Below are positions 8,557-16,858 of a stretch of 64,000 nucleotides of DNA, one piece after another. How positions within the stretch are numbered: position 1 is the stretch's first letter; each line of letters opens with the position of its first letter. The notes under the pieces were generated by a model. It searched no databases. It saw only the letters and a list, made by a program, of their open reading frames with translations, and was not told where the DNA came from. Source of the stretch: Propionibacteriales bacterium (lineage in GTDB: Bacteria > Actinomycetota > Actinomycetes > Propionibacteriales > Nocardioidaceae); NCBI GenBank assembly GCA_026392415.1, contig JAPLCC010000053.1, positions 62,001 to 126,000 on the forward strand, in the 5' to 3' direction. Position numbers and translations under genes: made by a program.

Positions 8557-8931
8557 TCAGGCGTCGCGCTTGAGCAGGAACCACAGCACGGCCCCGGCCA
8601 CGCCGAGCGCAACCACGAGGGTCGTGACGATGCCGAGCATCATGTAGCGCGCGAACCGGCGGGTCCGGTGCGGGACCAGCAGCGCGATCGGGATCGCCAG
8701 CAGGGTCAACACGAACGGGAAGAGCTCCTCGGCCCGGTTGTAGCCGGCGATCCACCTGAGGACCGCGGCGTACAGGCCGGGGACGACGATGATCGACACC
8801 ATGCCGGTGAAGAACCCGGCCAGGGGGAAGAAGACGGGGTGCCCGCGATGGAACCAGTCAGGTCGCCGCGAACGGTCCGCGGACTCGTCCGCGTCGTCCG
8901 CCGCCGCGCGGCCCTCGAATACGTGGTTCAT
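8557..8931 (-). CDS. Small integral membrane protein, unknown function
   Basis: A 124-residue protein. An acidic N-terminus (D-D-A-D-E-S-A-D-R) is followed by three hydrophobic segments, at about residues 33-58 (FFPLAGFFTGMVSIIVVPGL), 68-86 and 95-119. It ends in a short basic tail. It has no recognised domain. It lies 66 bases upstream of rlmN on the same strand and may be co-transcribed with it. Codon use is normal for the genome. Confidence 0.7.
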   Translation of the reverse strand: MNHVFEGRAAADDADESADRSRRPDWFHRGHPVFFPLAGFFTGMVSIIVVPGLYAAVLRWIAGYNRAEELFPFVLTLLAIPIALLVPHRTRRFARYMMLGIVTTLVVALGVAGAVLWFLLKRDA

Positions 8932-8976
8932 GTCGGGCCGATCGTATCCGCCTCCCGGGCGAGCGGTGAATCATGC

Positions 8977-9993
8977 TCACGGTCCCTCGGTCGCGGCGCT
9001 CTGCACCGTGGCCGCGGCCTGACGGAGGACGGCTGCTCCGGAGGCGGTCTGCTGCTCGAGCGTGTCTGCCAGCAGCCGGGCAGACGCGAGGACGACGGAG
9101 GAAGGCACCGCGTCACGGAGCAGTCGGCACTGCCAGGCGAGAAGGTCCTCCACGATGCTCCGGTCGTTGGTCAGAAGGGCCGCAGCGGTGGAGCGAGCCA
9201 TCCACACGAGGTCTTCGCGAACACGAGCATGGTGAGCATGGGACGTCTCCGACAGGCAGGGGAACGCGTCCACCACCCGGTCATGGGCCCGGGTGACGGT
9301 CGCGGCGTCGACAGCGTCGAGAAGCAGCACCTCGGGCGCGATCACGATGCTCCGACCGGCCAGCTCGGGGAGGGCCCCGCGGAGCAACACGGCGTCGGCC
9401 GCCCAGCCGTCGGCTCCGATGGCCCGTGCCCGATGAGGACTGCTCCCGAACGCACTGCCTCCCGCGATCACGGGCACACCCCATTGGTGCGCCACGTCGA
9501 CCGAACGTGCTGCGCCGATGAGGTTGGTCGGCATGGTGCAGGAGAGGGCCAGCACGTCGATGTCCCCCAGGGCGAGCCGACGATGCAGCTGCTCTTCGGG
9601 AAGAAGAGCGCCGAGCATCGTGACCCGCGCCTCGCCGTTCGCGCCTGCAACCGCCGCGGCCATGCGGGCGGGCAGACTGTGCCGCTCGCCCTGCGCACAA
9701 GCCATGGCAATGTGACGCGAGGGCGATGCCCGCAGCGGCATCGACGCCCGGGTCAGCGAGGACAGTGCCGTCTCGGTGATCGCGGTGGCGACGTGCTCGT
9801 CCGCGACCGACCACGTGCCTGCTTCCCACAGCTCACCGACACGGACCTGCGCCGGGGCGAGGACTTCCGTCGCGATCTTCTCCAGCGGTGTGCCGGCGTC
9901 GAGGAGCTCGACGGCCAGTTCGCTGGCCGCCTGGCCATTGGCCGCCTCCACCGCCCCGAAGAACTCGGCCGATGAGTCGGCGAGCTCGTTCAC
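8977..9993 (-). CDS. B12-binding sensor protein (CarH-like cobalamin module without HTH)
   Basis: A 338-residue protein with a four-helix cap domain followed by a Rossmann-like cobalamin domain. The cap carries W56-x9-E66-H67, the signature of adenosylcobalamin photoreceptors of the CarH/LitR type. E103-R104-H105 lies where CarH has its E-x-H lower-ligand histidine. A-L-S-C-T-M-P-T-N-L and G-G-S-A-F-G are typical of the B12 fold. There is no MerR-type DNA-binding domain. Instead the last roughly 120 residues are helical. The start ATG overlaps the GGDEF gene stop by 4 bases, so the two are translationally coupled. A role in light or B12 control of c-di-GMP is inferred. Confidence 0.8.
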   Translation of the reverse strand: MNELADSSAEFFGAVEAANGQAASELAVELLDAGTPLEKIATEVLAPAQVRVGELWEAGTWSVADEHVATAITETALSSLTRASMPLRASPSRHIAMACAQGERHSLPARMAAAVAGANGEARVTMLGALLPEEQLHRRLALGDIDVLALSCTMPTNLIGAARSVDVAHQWGVPVIAGGSAFGSSPHRARAIGADGWAADAVLLRGALPELAGRSIVIAPEVLLLDAVDAATVTRAHDRVVDAFPCLSETSHAHHARVREDLVWMARSTAAALLTNDRSIVEDLLAWQCRLLRDAVPSSVVLASARLLADTLEQQTASGAAVLRQAAATVQSAATEGP

Positions 9994-10910
9994 GCAGAAC
10001 GCCCGAGCCCATCGTCATCCGTCGAGCTCAGCACCGTCACGTTGCCTCCCGCGGTCTTGCCCCTGTACATCGCCGCGTCTGCTGCCAGCAGGGCGGCACG
10101 ACCACCCTCCTCGCCGACCTCGGCGACGCCGATCGAGAGTCCCCCTGGGGCACCGTGCTGTGGATGCTCGCGCAGCCAGGTCTGCCGCAGGCGATCGCAC
10201 TTGGCCATGAGTACGTCCCCGGACAGGCCCGGGGCCAGGCACACGAACTCGTCACCTCCGTAGCGCCCGCAGGAATCTCCCTTCCGGAAGGTTCGGAGCA
10301 GGAGCTCCCCCATCGCACGCAGCACCGCGTCGCCTGCTGCATGACCGGCGGTGTCGTTGACGGCCTTGAAGTGGTCGAGATCAACCAAGCAGATGCCATC
10401 TCCCGGCTCTGCGAGGGACAGCCGTCGCATCCAGGCGCGCCGCGTCAGGACGCCTGTCAAGGGGTCGCGTGTTGCCTCGTCGTCTCGCCGCGCCTCGCCC
10501 TGCAGCCGAGCGAGCACCAGCCGGGCCGTCTCGAGGAATTCCGGTACGACGGCACTGATTCGCATCGCGGCGACGCTGACGGGATCTGCGGACGGCAGCA
10601 TGGGCTCCCCCACACCCAGTGAGACGTCGACGGCCAGTGCGGTCGCGGGTTCGCCGAAACGGGCGGGGACAAGGGCTCCCCCGAGGTCGTGCACCAGGGT
10701 CGAGACGACGTCGCTGACCTCGACCTCCGACTCCGCCCTCAGCAGTGCCTGGGTCGCCGCGAGCTGGGCGACAAGTGCCTTCGGGTCATCGGCCGAGGCG
10801 CCCAGCGGATACGCCCGCTTCCTCTGCCGTCCGGCTCGGGCAGCGGCCTGTTGCGCCGCCAGCACCGAGGGCGGCAGCGCACCATCAGGGCCCGGACGCG
10901 CCTCAGCCAT
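9990..10910 (-). CDS. GGDEF-domain diguanylate cyclase
   Basis: A 306-residue soluble enzyme expected to make cyclic di-GMP from two GTP. The GGDEF domain spans about 145-295 with D-P-L-T-G-V-L-T-R-R at its start, L-D-H-F-K-A-V-N-D and an intact G218-G-D-E-F222. An allosteric I-site R209-K-G-D212 sits exactly five residues before GGDEF, so product inhibition is likely. The N-terminal 140 residues have no recognised sensor fold and no membrane segment. Input probably comes from the coupled B12-binding protein downstream. It is divergent from the tryptophan dioxygenase gene. The 173-base interval between them shows no distinctive element. Confidence 0.92.
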   Translation of the reverse strand: MAEARPGPDGALPPSVLAAQQAAARAGRQRKRAYPLGASADDPKALVAQLAATQALLRAESEVEVSDVVSTLVHDLGGALVPARFGEPATALAVDVSLGVGEPMLPSADPVSVAAMRISAVVPEFLETARLVLARLQGEARRDDEATRDPLTGVLTRRAWMRRLSLAEPGDGICLVDLDHFKAVNDTAGHAAGDAVLRAMGELLLRTFRKGDSCGRYGGDEFVCLAPGLSGDVLMAKCDRLRQTWLREHPQHGAPGGLSIGVAEVGEEGGRAALLAADAAMYRGKTAGGNVTVLSSTDDDGLGRSA

Positions 10911-11083
10911 GGTGCCGCCCTGCCGGGTCCAGTACTGCTCGTCGCCTGATCATTGCGTTCGCCCGATCCCCTCGTGGTCCTGGCTCGACGCTAGGTCCAC
11001 GAACTGCGGCACAGCAGGGTCATAGGTCCTCCCGGGGAGGGACCGGTGGCCACCTGTGCCCACGCCTCTGTGACAGTGGGTCC

Positions 11084-11874
11084 GTGACCGAACAGCACCC
11101 GTCGATGACCTACAGCAGCTACCTCGCGCTCGACGAGGTCCTCGCCGCACAACGACCCCGGTCCGACGAGCACGACGAGTTGTTGTTCATCGTCATCCAT
11201 CAGGTCTACGAGCTGTGGTTCAAGCAGATGCTGCACGAGCTGACCGGCCTGCAGAACCGCCTGGAGACCGGGGACACACCGCGAGCGCTGCACACGCTGG
11301 GCCGGGTGCTGGCCATCCTCAAGGTGGCCGTCGCGCAGGTCGACGTGCTCGAGACGATGACTCCGCGACAGTTCACCAGCTTCCGTGGCCGCCTCGACGC
11401 CTCGAGCGGCTTCCAGTCCGAGCAGTTCCGCGAGCTCGAGGCCACGCTGGGCCGCCGCGACCGCCGGGTGTTCGAGCACTACCCGGAGGGCAGCGCCGGT
11501 CGCGAGCGGATCGCCGCCGCGATGTCACGCCCGTCGGTCTTCGACTCCTACCTCCGCTACCTCGGCACCCAGGGATACGACGTCCCGGTGGCGGCGCTCG
11601 AACGTGACCTGTCCACGCCCTGGGAGCCCTCCCCCGACGTGCAGCAGCTGCTCCTGGCGCTGACGCCGACGACGGCGGCGCCGCCCAGGTCGCCGAACGG
11701 CTCGTCGACCTCGACGAGGGCCTCCAGGAGTGGCGCTACCGCCACGTGAAGATGGTGGAGCGGACGATCGGCGCCAAGATGGGCACCGGCGGCTCGTCCG
11801 GCGCGACGTACCTCTGGAGCACGGTGACCCACCAGCTCTTCCCGGACCTGTGGGCGATCCGGAGCCAGATGTGA
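11084..11874 (+). pseudogene. kynA: Tryptophan 2,3-dioxygenase, interrupted by a one-base frameshift
   Basis: The gene would encode the heme enzyme that oxidises L-tryptophan to N-formylkynurenine. From GTG 11084 the reading frame gives the family core H-D-E-L-L-F-I-V-I-H-Q-V-Y-E-L-W-F-K-Q-M-L through D-V-Q-Q-L-L-L-A-L. The conserved end then continues in the next frame (A-A-Q-V-A-E-R-L-V-D, EWRYRHVKMVERTIG, G-T-G-G-S-S-G) to TGA 11872-11874. One missing base near 11661 (G-C-G-C-T-G|A-C-G) would restore about 263 residues. The heme-ligand histidine region (WRYRH) lies after the break. It overlaps the kynU start by 3 bases. A sequencing error is as likely as a true mutation. Confidence 0.85.
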
Positions 11875-13043
11875 GCCTGGCGGACCACTACCGGCGCTTC
11901 CAGGTCGCCGAACGGCTGCTGCTGACCGGCCACTCCCACCAGGCCTGGCCCGACGTCGCCCGCGACGCCCTGATCGAGTCCTACGACGACGCGGCGACGG
12001 CCGTCGACCAGAAGTGGGAGCGTGCCTTCGCGAAGGCCGACCGCGTGCGCGAGGGGTTCTGGGCCCTGCTGGGCGAGCCGAACCCGCCGGGACACATCGT
12101 CCTGGGAGCCAACACCCACGAACTGGTCGTTCGCTTCCTCTCCGCCCTGGACCTGCGCCGGCGGCCGCGGATCGTCACCACCGACGGAGAATTCCATTCC
12201 GCTCGCCGGCAACTCGACCGCCTCGCCGAGGAGGGCATCGAGGTCGTGAAGGTTCCGGCCCAGCCGGTGACGACGCTGGCCGAGCGGATCGCCACGGCCG
12301 TGGACGACCGCACCGCGGCCGTGGTGGTCTCCTCGGTCCTGTTCGAGACCTCGCAGGTCGTGCCGGACCTGGGTGCCGTTGCCGCCGCGTGCGAGTCGTC
12401 CGGCGCCGATCTGCTCGTCGACGTCTACCACCAGCTCGGCGTGGTGCCCCTGTCCCACGACGACCTGTGGGTCCTCGACGCCTGGGTCGTCGGCGGCGGT
12501 TACAAGTACCTCCAGCTGGGCGAGGGCAACTGCTTCCTCCGGGTGCCTCCCCACGCCAGCGACCGGCGACCCGTGGTCACCGGCTGGTACGCCGAGTTCG
12601 GCGAGCTCGACCATGCCGCGGGTGGCCCCGACAACTCCGTCGGCTACGGCCCCGGCGCGACGCGGTTCGCGGGGTCGACCTACGACCCGAGCAGTCATTA
12701 CCGCGCCAGCCGCGTCCTGGACTTCTTCGTCGAACAGGGGCTCACTCCCCCGCGGCTGCGCGAGATCTCCCTGCACCAGCGCGGACTGCTGGCGCGCGCG
12801 TTCGACGACCTCGGTCTGCCCGAGGACCTCCTCACCCGCGACCGGGAGACGCCAGCCCAGGGCTTCGGGGGGTTCCTCACGCTCTTCAGCGACGACGCGG
12901 CACGCCTGCAGGCAGCACTCGCCGAACGGGGCGTGCGGACCGACAGTCGCGGGCGGCACCTGCGGTTCGGCCCGGCGCCGTACCTCACCGACGAGCAACT
13001 GGCCGCCGCGATGGCAGTCCTCGGCGAGGTCGCCCGAAACTAG
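11871..13043 (+). CDS. kynU: Kynureninase
   Basis: A pyridoxal-phosphate enzyme of 390 residues that cleaves kynurenine to anthranilate and alanine. GTG 11871 overlaps the dioxygenase stop, which fixes the start and shows coupling. Fold-type I features are clear: the D-V-Y-H-Q-L-G segment with the cofactor-binding aspartate, and V-V-G-G-G-Y-K212-Y-L with the Schiff-base lysine. The N-terminus S-L-A-D-H-Y-R-R-F-Q is typical of actinobacterial kynureninases. Together with the upstream dioxygenase it forms a tryptophan-degradation pair. No formamidase gene is adjacent. The end overlaps the convergent cdsA stop by 4 bases. Confidence 0.9.
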   Translation: MSLADHYRRFQVAERLLLTGHSHQAWPDVARDALIESYDDAATAVDQKWERAFAKADRVREGFWALLGEPNPPGHIVLGANTHELVVRFLSALDLRRRPRIVTTDGEFHSARRQLDRLAEEGIEVVKVPAQPVTTLAERIATAVDDRTAAVVVSSVLFETSQVVPDLGAVAAACESSGADLLVDVYHQLGVVPLSHDDLWVLDAWVVGGGYKYLQLGEGNCFLRVPPHASDRRPVVTGWYAEFGELDHAAGGPDNSVGYGPGATRFAGSTYDPSSHYRASRVLDFFVEQGLTPPRLREISLHQRGLLARAFDDLGLPEDLLTRDRETPAQGFGGFLTLFSDDAARLQAALAERGVRTDSRGRHLRFGPAPYLTDEQLAAAMAVLGEVARN

Positions 13044-13924
13044 CGGGTGAAGACGCCGTAGTGCAGCAGCAGCCAGATCGGGGCGATCGTCGCCAGCAGT
13101 GAGTCGAGACGGTCCATCAGGCCACCGTGACCGGGAATCACCTGGCTCATGTCCTTGATGCCGAGGTCCCGCTTGATGACCGACTCGCACAGGTCGCCGA
13201 GCGTTGCCATCACGACCGCGATCAGGCCGAGGCACACGCCGACCCACCAGTCGCCGTCGAGGAGGTAGACGACCAGCGCCCAGCCCGCGCCCACGGTGCC
13301 GAGGAGCGAGCCGACGAAACCCTCCCACGACTTCTTGGGCGAGATGACCGGAGCCATCGGGTGCTTGCCGAACAGCACACCGGCGATGTAGCCGCCGATG
13401 TCGGATGCGATGGTCACCCCGATGAACGTGATGATGCCCTTGACGCCGTCGTCGTCGAACCCGCCGCCCGTGCGGCCACCCTCGGCCAGCATCAGCGCGA
13501 CGAAGGCACCGAGGAACGGCACGTAGATCAGCGCGAAGACCGAGGCGGTGGCGTTCTTGACGTAGCCGTCGATGCCGCGACGCAGCAGCCAGAGCATGAT
13601 CGCGAGCGCGCTGACGGCGGTCGCGGTGACCAGGGCGGCGGAGCCCCAGAGGTAGGCCACGACGACCATCGTGACGCCGCCGATCATCAGCGGCTGCTCG
13701 GGCAGGTCGATGTCCTTGGCGAGCAGGCCCTTGCGCAGCTCCCAGACCGCGACGACCACGGCGATCGCCACGATCACCATGAAGGCGGGCTTCCAGAAGG
13801 CCAGCGAGGCCGCAATGGCGCTCAGCAGGACGACGGCGGAGGTCACCGCCGCCTTGAGGTCACGCCCGGCCCGGCCGTGGTCCTTCTTCGGGGCAGGGTC
13901 GGTCGACGGCGTTGTCGAGGTCAT
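13040..13924 (-). CDS. cdsA: Phosphatidate cytidylyltransferase
   Basis: The membrane enzyme makes CDP-diacylglycerol from phosphatidate and CTP, the entry to phospholipid synthesis. Of 294 residues, the first 28 are polar and then about eight hydrophobic helices follow. The CDP-alcohol signature is present near the end: S-V-I-K-R-D-L-G-I-K-D, then P-G-H-G-G-L-M-D-R-L-D-S. ATG 13924 is chosen over a longer frame that only shadows frr. It lies downstream of frr (20 bases), the standard actinobacterial position. Confidence 0.96.
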   Translation of the reverse strand: MTSTTPSTDPAPKKDHGRAGRDLKAAVTSAVVLLSAIAASLAFWKPAFMVIVAIAVVVAVWELRKGLLAKDIDLPEQPLMIGGVTMVVVAYLWGSAALVTATAVSALAIMLWLLRRGIDGYVKNATASVFALIYVPFLGAFVALMLAEGGRTGGGFDDDGVKGIITFIGVTIASDIGGYIAGVLFGKHPMAPVISPKKSWEGFVGSLLGTVGAGWALVVYLLDGDWWVGVCLGLIAVVMATLGDLCESVIKRDLGIKDMSQVIPGHGGLMDRLDSLLATIAPIWLLLHYGVFTR

Positions 13925-13944
13925 GTCGGGGCGAGGTCGAGGTC

Positions 13945-14502
13945 TCAGACCTCGAGGAGCTCGGCTTCCTTGGCCTTGAGCAGCTCTTCGATCGCCTCGG
14001 TGTGCTTCTTGGTCAGGCCGTCGAGACGCTTCTCGGCGCCGGTGACGTCGTCCTTGCCGACCTCGCCGTCCTTCTCGAGCCGCTCGAGGTTCTGCTTGGC
14101 CTTCTGACGCACCTGGCGAACAGCGACCTTGCCGCCCTCGGCCTTCTCCTTGGCGAGCTTGATGAACTCCTTGCGGCGCTCCTCGGTGAGCTCGGGGAAG
14201 ACGCACCGCAGCTGCTTGCCGTCGCTGGACGGGTTCACGCCCAGGTCAGAGTCACGGATTGCCCGCTCCACGTTGCCGATCGAGCCGACGTCGAAGGGGG
14301 CCACGATGATGATGCGCGCCTCGGGGGCCGTGAACGACGCCAGCTGCTGGATCGGGGTCTGCGAGCCGTAGTAGTCGACCATGATCTTCGAGAACATGCT
14401 CGGGTGCGCACGGCCCGCACGGATCGCCGCGAACTCCTCACGGGTCGCCTCGACCGACTTGCCCATCTTCTGGTCGGCCTCGTTGAGGGTGTCGTTGATC
14501 AC
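13945..14502 (-). CDS. frr: Ribosome recycling factor
   Basis: A 185-residue factor that, with EF-G, splits post-termination ribosomes. The N-terminus (M-I-N-D-T-L-N-E-A-D-Q-K-M), R-A-G-R-A-H-P-S-M-F, N-P-S-S-D-G-K-Q-L-R, P-E-L-T-E-E-R-R-K-E and V-R-Q-V-R-Q-K-A-K motifs match the family along its full length. It follows pyrH by 38 bases on the same strand and precedes cdsA, the universal order. Confidence 0.98.
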   Translation of the reverse strand: MINDTLNEADQKMGKSVEATREEFAAIRAGRAHPSMFSKIMVDYYGSQTPIQQLASFTAPEARIIIVAPFDVGSIGNVERAIRDSDLGVNPSSDGKQLRCVFPELTEERRKEFIKLAKEKAEGGKVAVRQVRQKAKQNLERLEKDGEVGKDDVTGAEKRLDGLTKKHTEAIEELLKAKEAELLEV

Positions 14503-14540
14503 CGGTACTCCTTCGTCGTTCTGGTCGGGTCTGTCGCGAC

Positions 14541-15254
14541 CTAGCCTGCGCTGACCCGGGTTCCGATCTTCTCACCCTGCACGACGCGCAGGATGTTGCC
14601 TTCCGGCTCCATGCCGAACACGATCATCGGGAGCTTGTTCTCGCCACACAGGGCAAAAGCGGTCTGGTCCATGATCCGCAGACCCTCGCCAATGGCCTGG
14701 TCGTAGGTGAGCTCGTCGTACTTGGTCGCCGTCGGATCGACCTTCGGGTCGGCGGAGTAGACCCCGTCGACGCCGTTCTTGGCCACGAGGACCACGTCGC
14801 ACTTGCTCTCGAGGGCTCGCTGTACTGCGACGGTGTCGGTCGAGAAGTACGGCATGCCCATGCCGGCGCCGAAGATCACGACGCGGCCCTTCTCCATGTG
14901 CCTGATGGCTCGGCGCGGGATGTAGGGCTCGGCGACCTGGCCCATCGTGATCGCGGTCTGCACACGCGTCTCGACGCCCGCCTTCTCCAGGAAGTCCTGC
15001 AGCGCCAGGCAGTTCATCACGATGCCGAGCATGCCCATGTAGTCGGCGCGCACCCGGTCCATGCCGCGCTGCTGCAGCTCGGCGCCACGGAAGAAGTTGC
15101 CGCCACCCGTGACGATCGCGATCTGGACACCCGCGTCCACCACCGCCTTGATCTCGTGGGCGATCGCCTGGACCACGTCAGGATCGACGCCGACCTTGCC
15201 ACCACCGAAAACCTCACCGGAGAGCTTGAGGAGGACTCGCTTGTAGCCGGCCAC
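14541..15254 (-). CDS. pyrH: UMP kinase
   Basis: A hexameric kinase converting UMP to UDP in pyrimidine synthesis. Its 237 residues begin [14 protein letters not shown], the nucleotide-binding start of the amino-acid-kinase fold. They continue with [33 protein letters not shown] and K-N-G-V-D-G-V-Y. It is first in the pyrH-frr-cdsA operon. Upstream of it, instead of tsf, lies the zinc-ribbon/SPFH module. Confidence 0.98.
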   Translation of the reverse strand: MAGYKRVLLKLSGEVFGGGKVGVDPDVVQAIAHEIKAVVDAGVQIAIVTGGGNFFRGAELQQRGMDRVRADYMGMLGIVMNCLALQDFLEKAGVETRVQTAITMGQVAEPYIPRRAIRHMEKGRVVIFGAGMGMPYFSTDTVAVQRALESKCDVVLVAKNGVDGVYSADPKVDPTATKYDELTYDQAIGEGLRIMDQTAFALCGENKLPMIVFGMEPEGNILRVVQGEKIGTRVSAG

Positions 15255-15316
15255 CAGGGTCCTTCCTTCTCGTTCGCTGTGTCACTCGCAGGAGCGCAGC
15301 CGAGGTTACCGTCTGG

Positions 15317-15604
15317 TCAGATGATCCGCTGCACCCGGCTTCGGTACTTGTCGCTGTTGTCCCCGTCGATGTCCGAATCCCGGGTCCGCGAGATGTGGTC
15401 GACCTGTTCCTCGCCACCCTGCACCGGCTGGGCCTCGATGATCGTGTCGCGCTCGAAGGCATGGGACTTGTCCGTGTTGCGGTAGTAGCGGTAGAACGCC
15501 CAGTACGTCGCCGCACCGCCCACCGGTCCCGCAGCGAGCAGCCAGAGCCCACCGCCCTCGCTCGAGGCGTGCACCACCAGGCCCAGGATGATGTCGATGC
15601 TCAT
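15317..15604 (-). CDS. Small membrane protein of the SPFH/zinc-ribbon module
   Basis: A 95-residue protein whose ATG (15604) overlaps the stop of the zinc-ribbon gene by 4 bases, so it is translated in step with it. It has an N-terminal hydrophobic stretch (I-D-I-I-L-G-L-V-V) and a second at about 21-39 (L-W-L-L-A-A-G-P-V-G-G-A-A-T-Y-W-A-F), followed by a polar acidic tail containing H-I-S-R-T-R-D-S-D-I-D-G-D-N. No family is recognised. Its position suggests it is a membrane partner of the two upstream proteins. Confidence 0.7.
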   Translation of the reverse strand: MSIDIILGLVVHASSEGGGLWLLAAGPVGGAATYWAFYRYYRNTDKSHAFERDTIIEAQPVQGGEEQVDHISRTRDSDIDGDNSDKYRSRVQRII

Positions 15605-16857
15605 GCTGTCGCCACCAGGATCGTGCCGGCGATGCCTTCGAGGAAGGTGCCGACGGTGAAGGCCGCGAGCAGGAGCTTCGGCTGCGAGACCGGGATGCTC
15701 CCCATCGTCTCGCCCGTCCGGGCGTTGACCGCGATGTAGTGAAGGATTCCGTTGCTCTCCTGCTGGTAGGAGTACAGCCAGACAGGCAGGTACATCGACA
15801 CCCAGCGGGATCCGCCGACGTCGATCTTCTCCTGCTCCCAGCGCACGCCACGGTCGAACCTGCCCAGTGACCCGCGCACCTGCGAACGGCCGATCGAGAG
15901 CAACTGGTCCTCGAGGATCGGTTGCATCCCCTCCACGTTGCGGTCGCGCTTCTCGCTGGTGAAGCCGACGAGGTAGCTGGCGTTCCACTTGACGGCGTTC
16001 TTCGTGTCGAACGGCAGGATCGTGTTGACGATGTTGTTGGTCTTGGCGCCACTGAAGTCGGCGCGCTCGCTGGAGCCCTCGACGGTGAGGTCGTCGACGG
16101 TGAAGCTCACCTGCCGCGAAACCTGGTAGACGTCGGCCGCGTAGTAGGTGACCCGGTTGTCGCCCTGCTTCTCCGTCCAGCGTCGCGTCTCGACCTCGCC
16201 CTTGCCCCAGTACTGCGACTCGGCGCGAGCGTCGATGACGAGGTACGGGAGGTAGACGCCGAGGACGTTCTCCGGCACGAATTCCTTCTTGAACCGACGG
16301 TGTGCGAACAGCCGACGCTTGGAGGCGAACTCGCGGATCTTCCCGACCGCCTCCTCCTTGGTCAGCTTGAACGGCAGCACGGCGTCCGGAACCGCACCGT
16401 TGGGGATCTGCTGGTTGACGTTCAGGGTGTGTCGGCACCAGTGGCAGCGCGCATTGAGCGCGTGCGCCGTGTCGACGACCACTTCGGCACCGCACGACTC
16501 GCACTTGAAGGTGAGCTGGTCGGCGGCGTCAGCCTGGATCTGCTCTGCCCCGCTGGCGATGACCGTGCCGTCGAGCTCGTCGATGCCGACGCCGAGGCCG
16601 AACTCCTCCTCGACCCGGGCCTCCTGCCACTCGTTGCGACAGAAGAGGCACACGAGCATGCCTGTCGAGCCGCGGAGACGCACGTCGGAGGAGCCGCACT
16701 TCGGGCAGCGGTTGAGGCCGTCCTTGAGGGACTCGTTGACCGTCTCGATGCTCGGGCCGGGCTCGGGCTCGGCCTTGGCCGCGGCGAGCTCTTCCTCCAG
16801 CGACAGCGGCGGCCCGTCGAACGTGGGTTGCTGTGGGTCCACTGGTTCCTGCCCCAT
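15601..16857 (-). CDS. Zinc-ribbon (TFIIB-type) protein with C-terminal membrane segment
   Basis: A 418-residue protein with two zinc-binding knuckles, C51-P-K-C54...C70-L-F-C73 and C119-E-S-C122...C138-H-W-C141, after an acidic N-terminus. The middle (about 150-385) is a beta-rich domain of unknown role with many Tyr and Trp (Y-L-P-Y-L-V-I-D-A, W-V-S-M-Y-L-P-V-W-L-Y). The end (about 391-418) is hydrophobic and probably anchors it in the membrane. It starts 1 base after the SPFH gene stop and overlaps the next small gene. The pairing with an SPFH protein recalls the Bacillus YdjG-YdjI membrane-stress proteins; that link is an inference. Confidence 0.8.
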   Translation of the reverse strand: MGQEPVDPQQPTFDGPPLSLEEELAAAKAEPEPGPSIETVNESLKDGLNRCPKCGSSDVRLRGSTGMLVCLFCRNEWQEARVEEEFGLGVGIDELDGTVIASGAEQIQADAADQLTFKCESCGAEVVVDTAHALNARCHWCRHTLNVNQQIPNGAVPDAVLPFKLTKEEAVGKIREFASKRRLFAHRRFKKEFVPENVLGVYLPYLVIDARAESQYWGKGEVETRRWTEKQGDNRVTYYAADVYQVSRQVSFTVDDLTVEGSSERADFSGAKTNNIVNTILPFDTKNAVKWNASYLVGFTSEKRDRNVEGMQPILEDQLLSIGRSQVRGSLGRFDRGVRWEQEKIDVGGSRWVSMYLPVWLYSYQQESNGILHYIAVNARTGETMGSIPVSQPKLLLAAFTVGTFLEGIAGTILVATA

Positions 16858-16858
16858 G

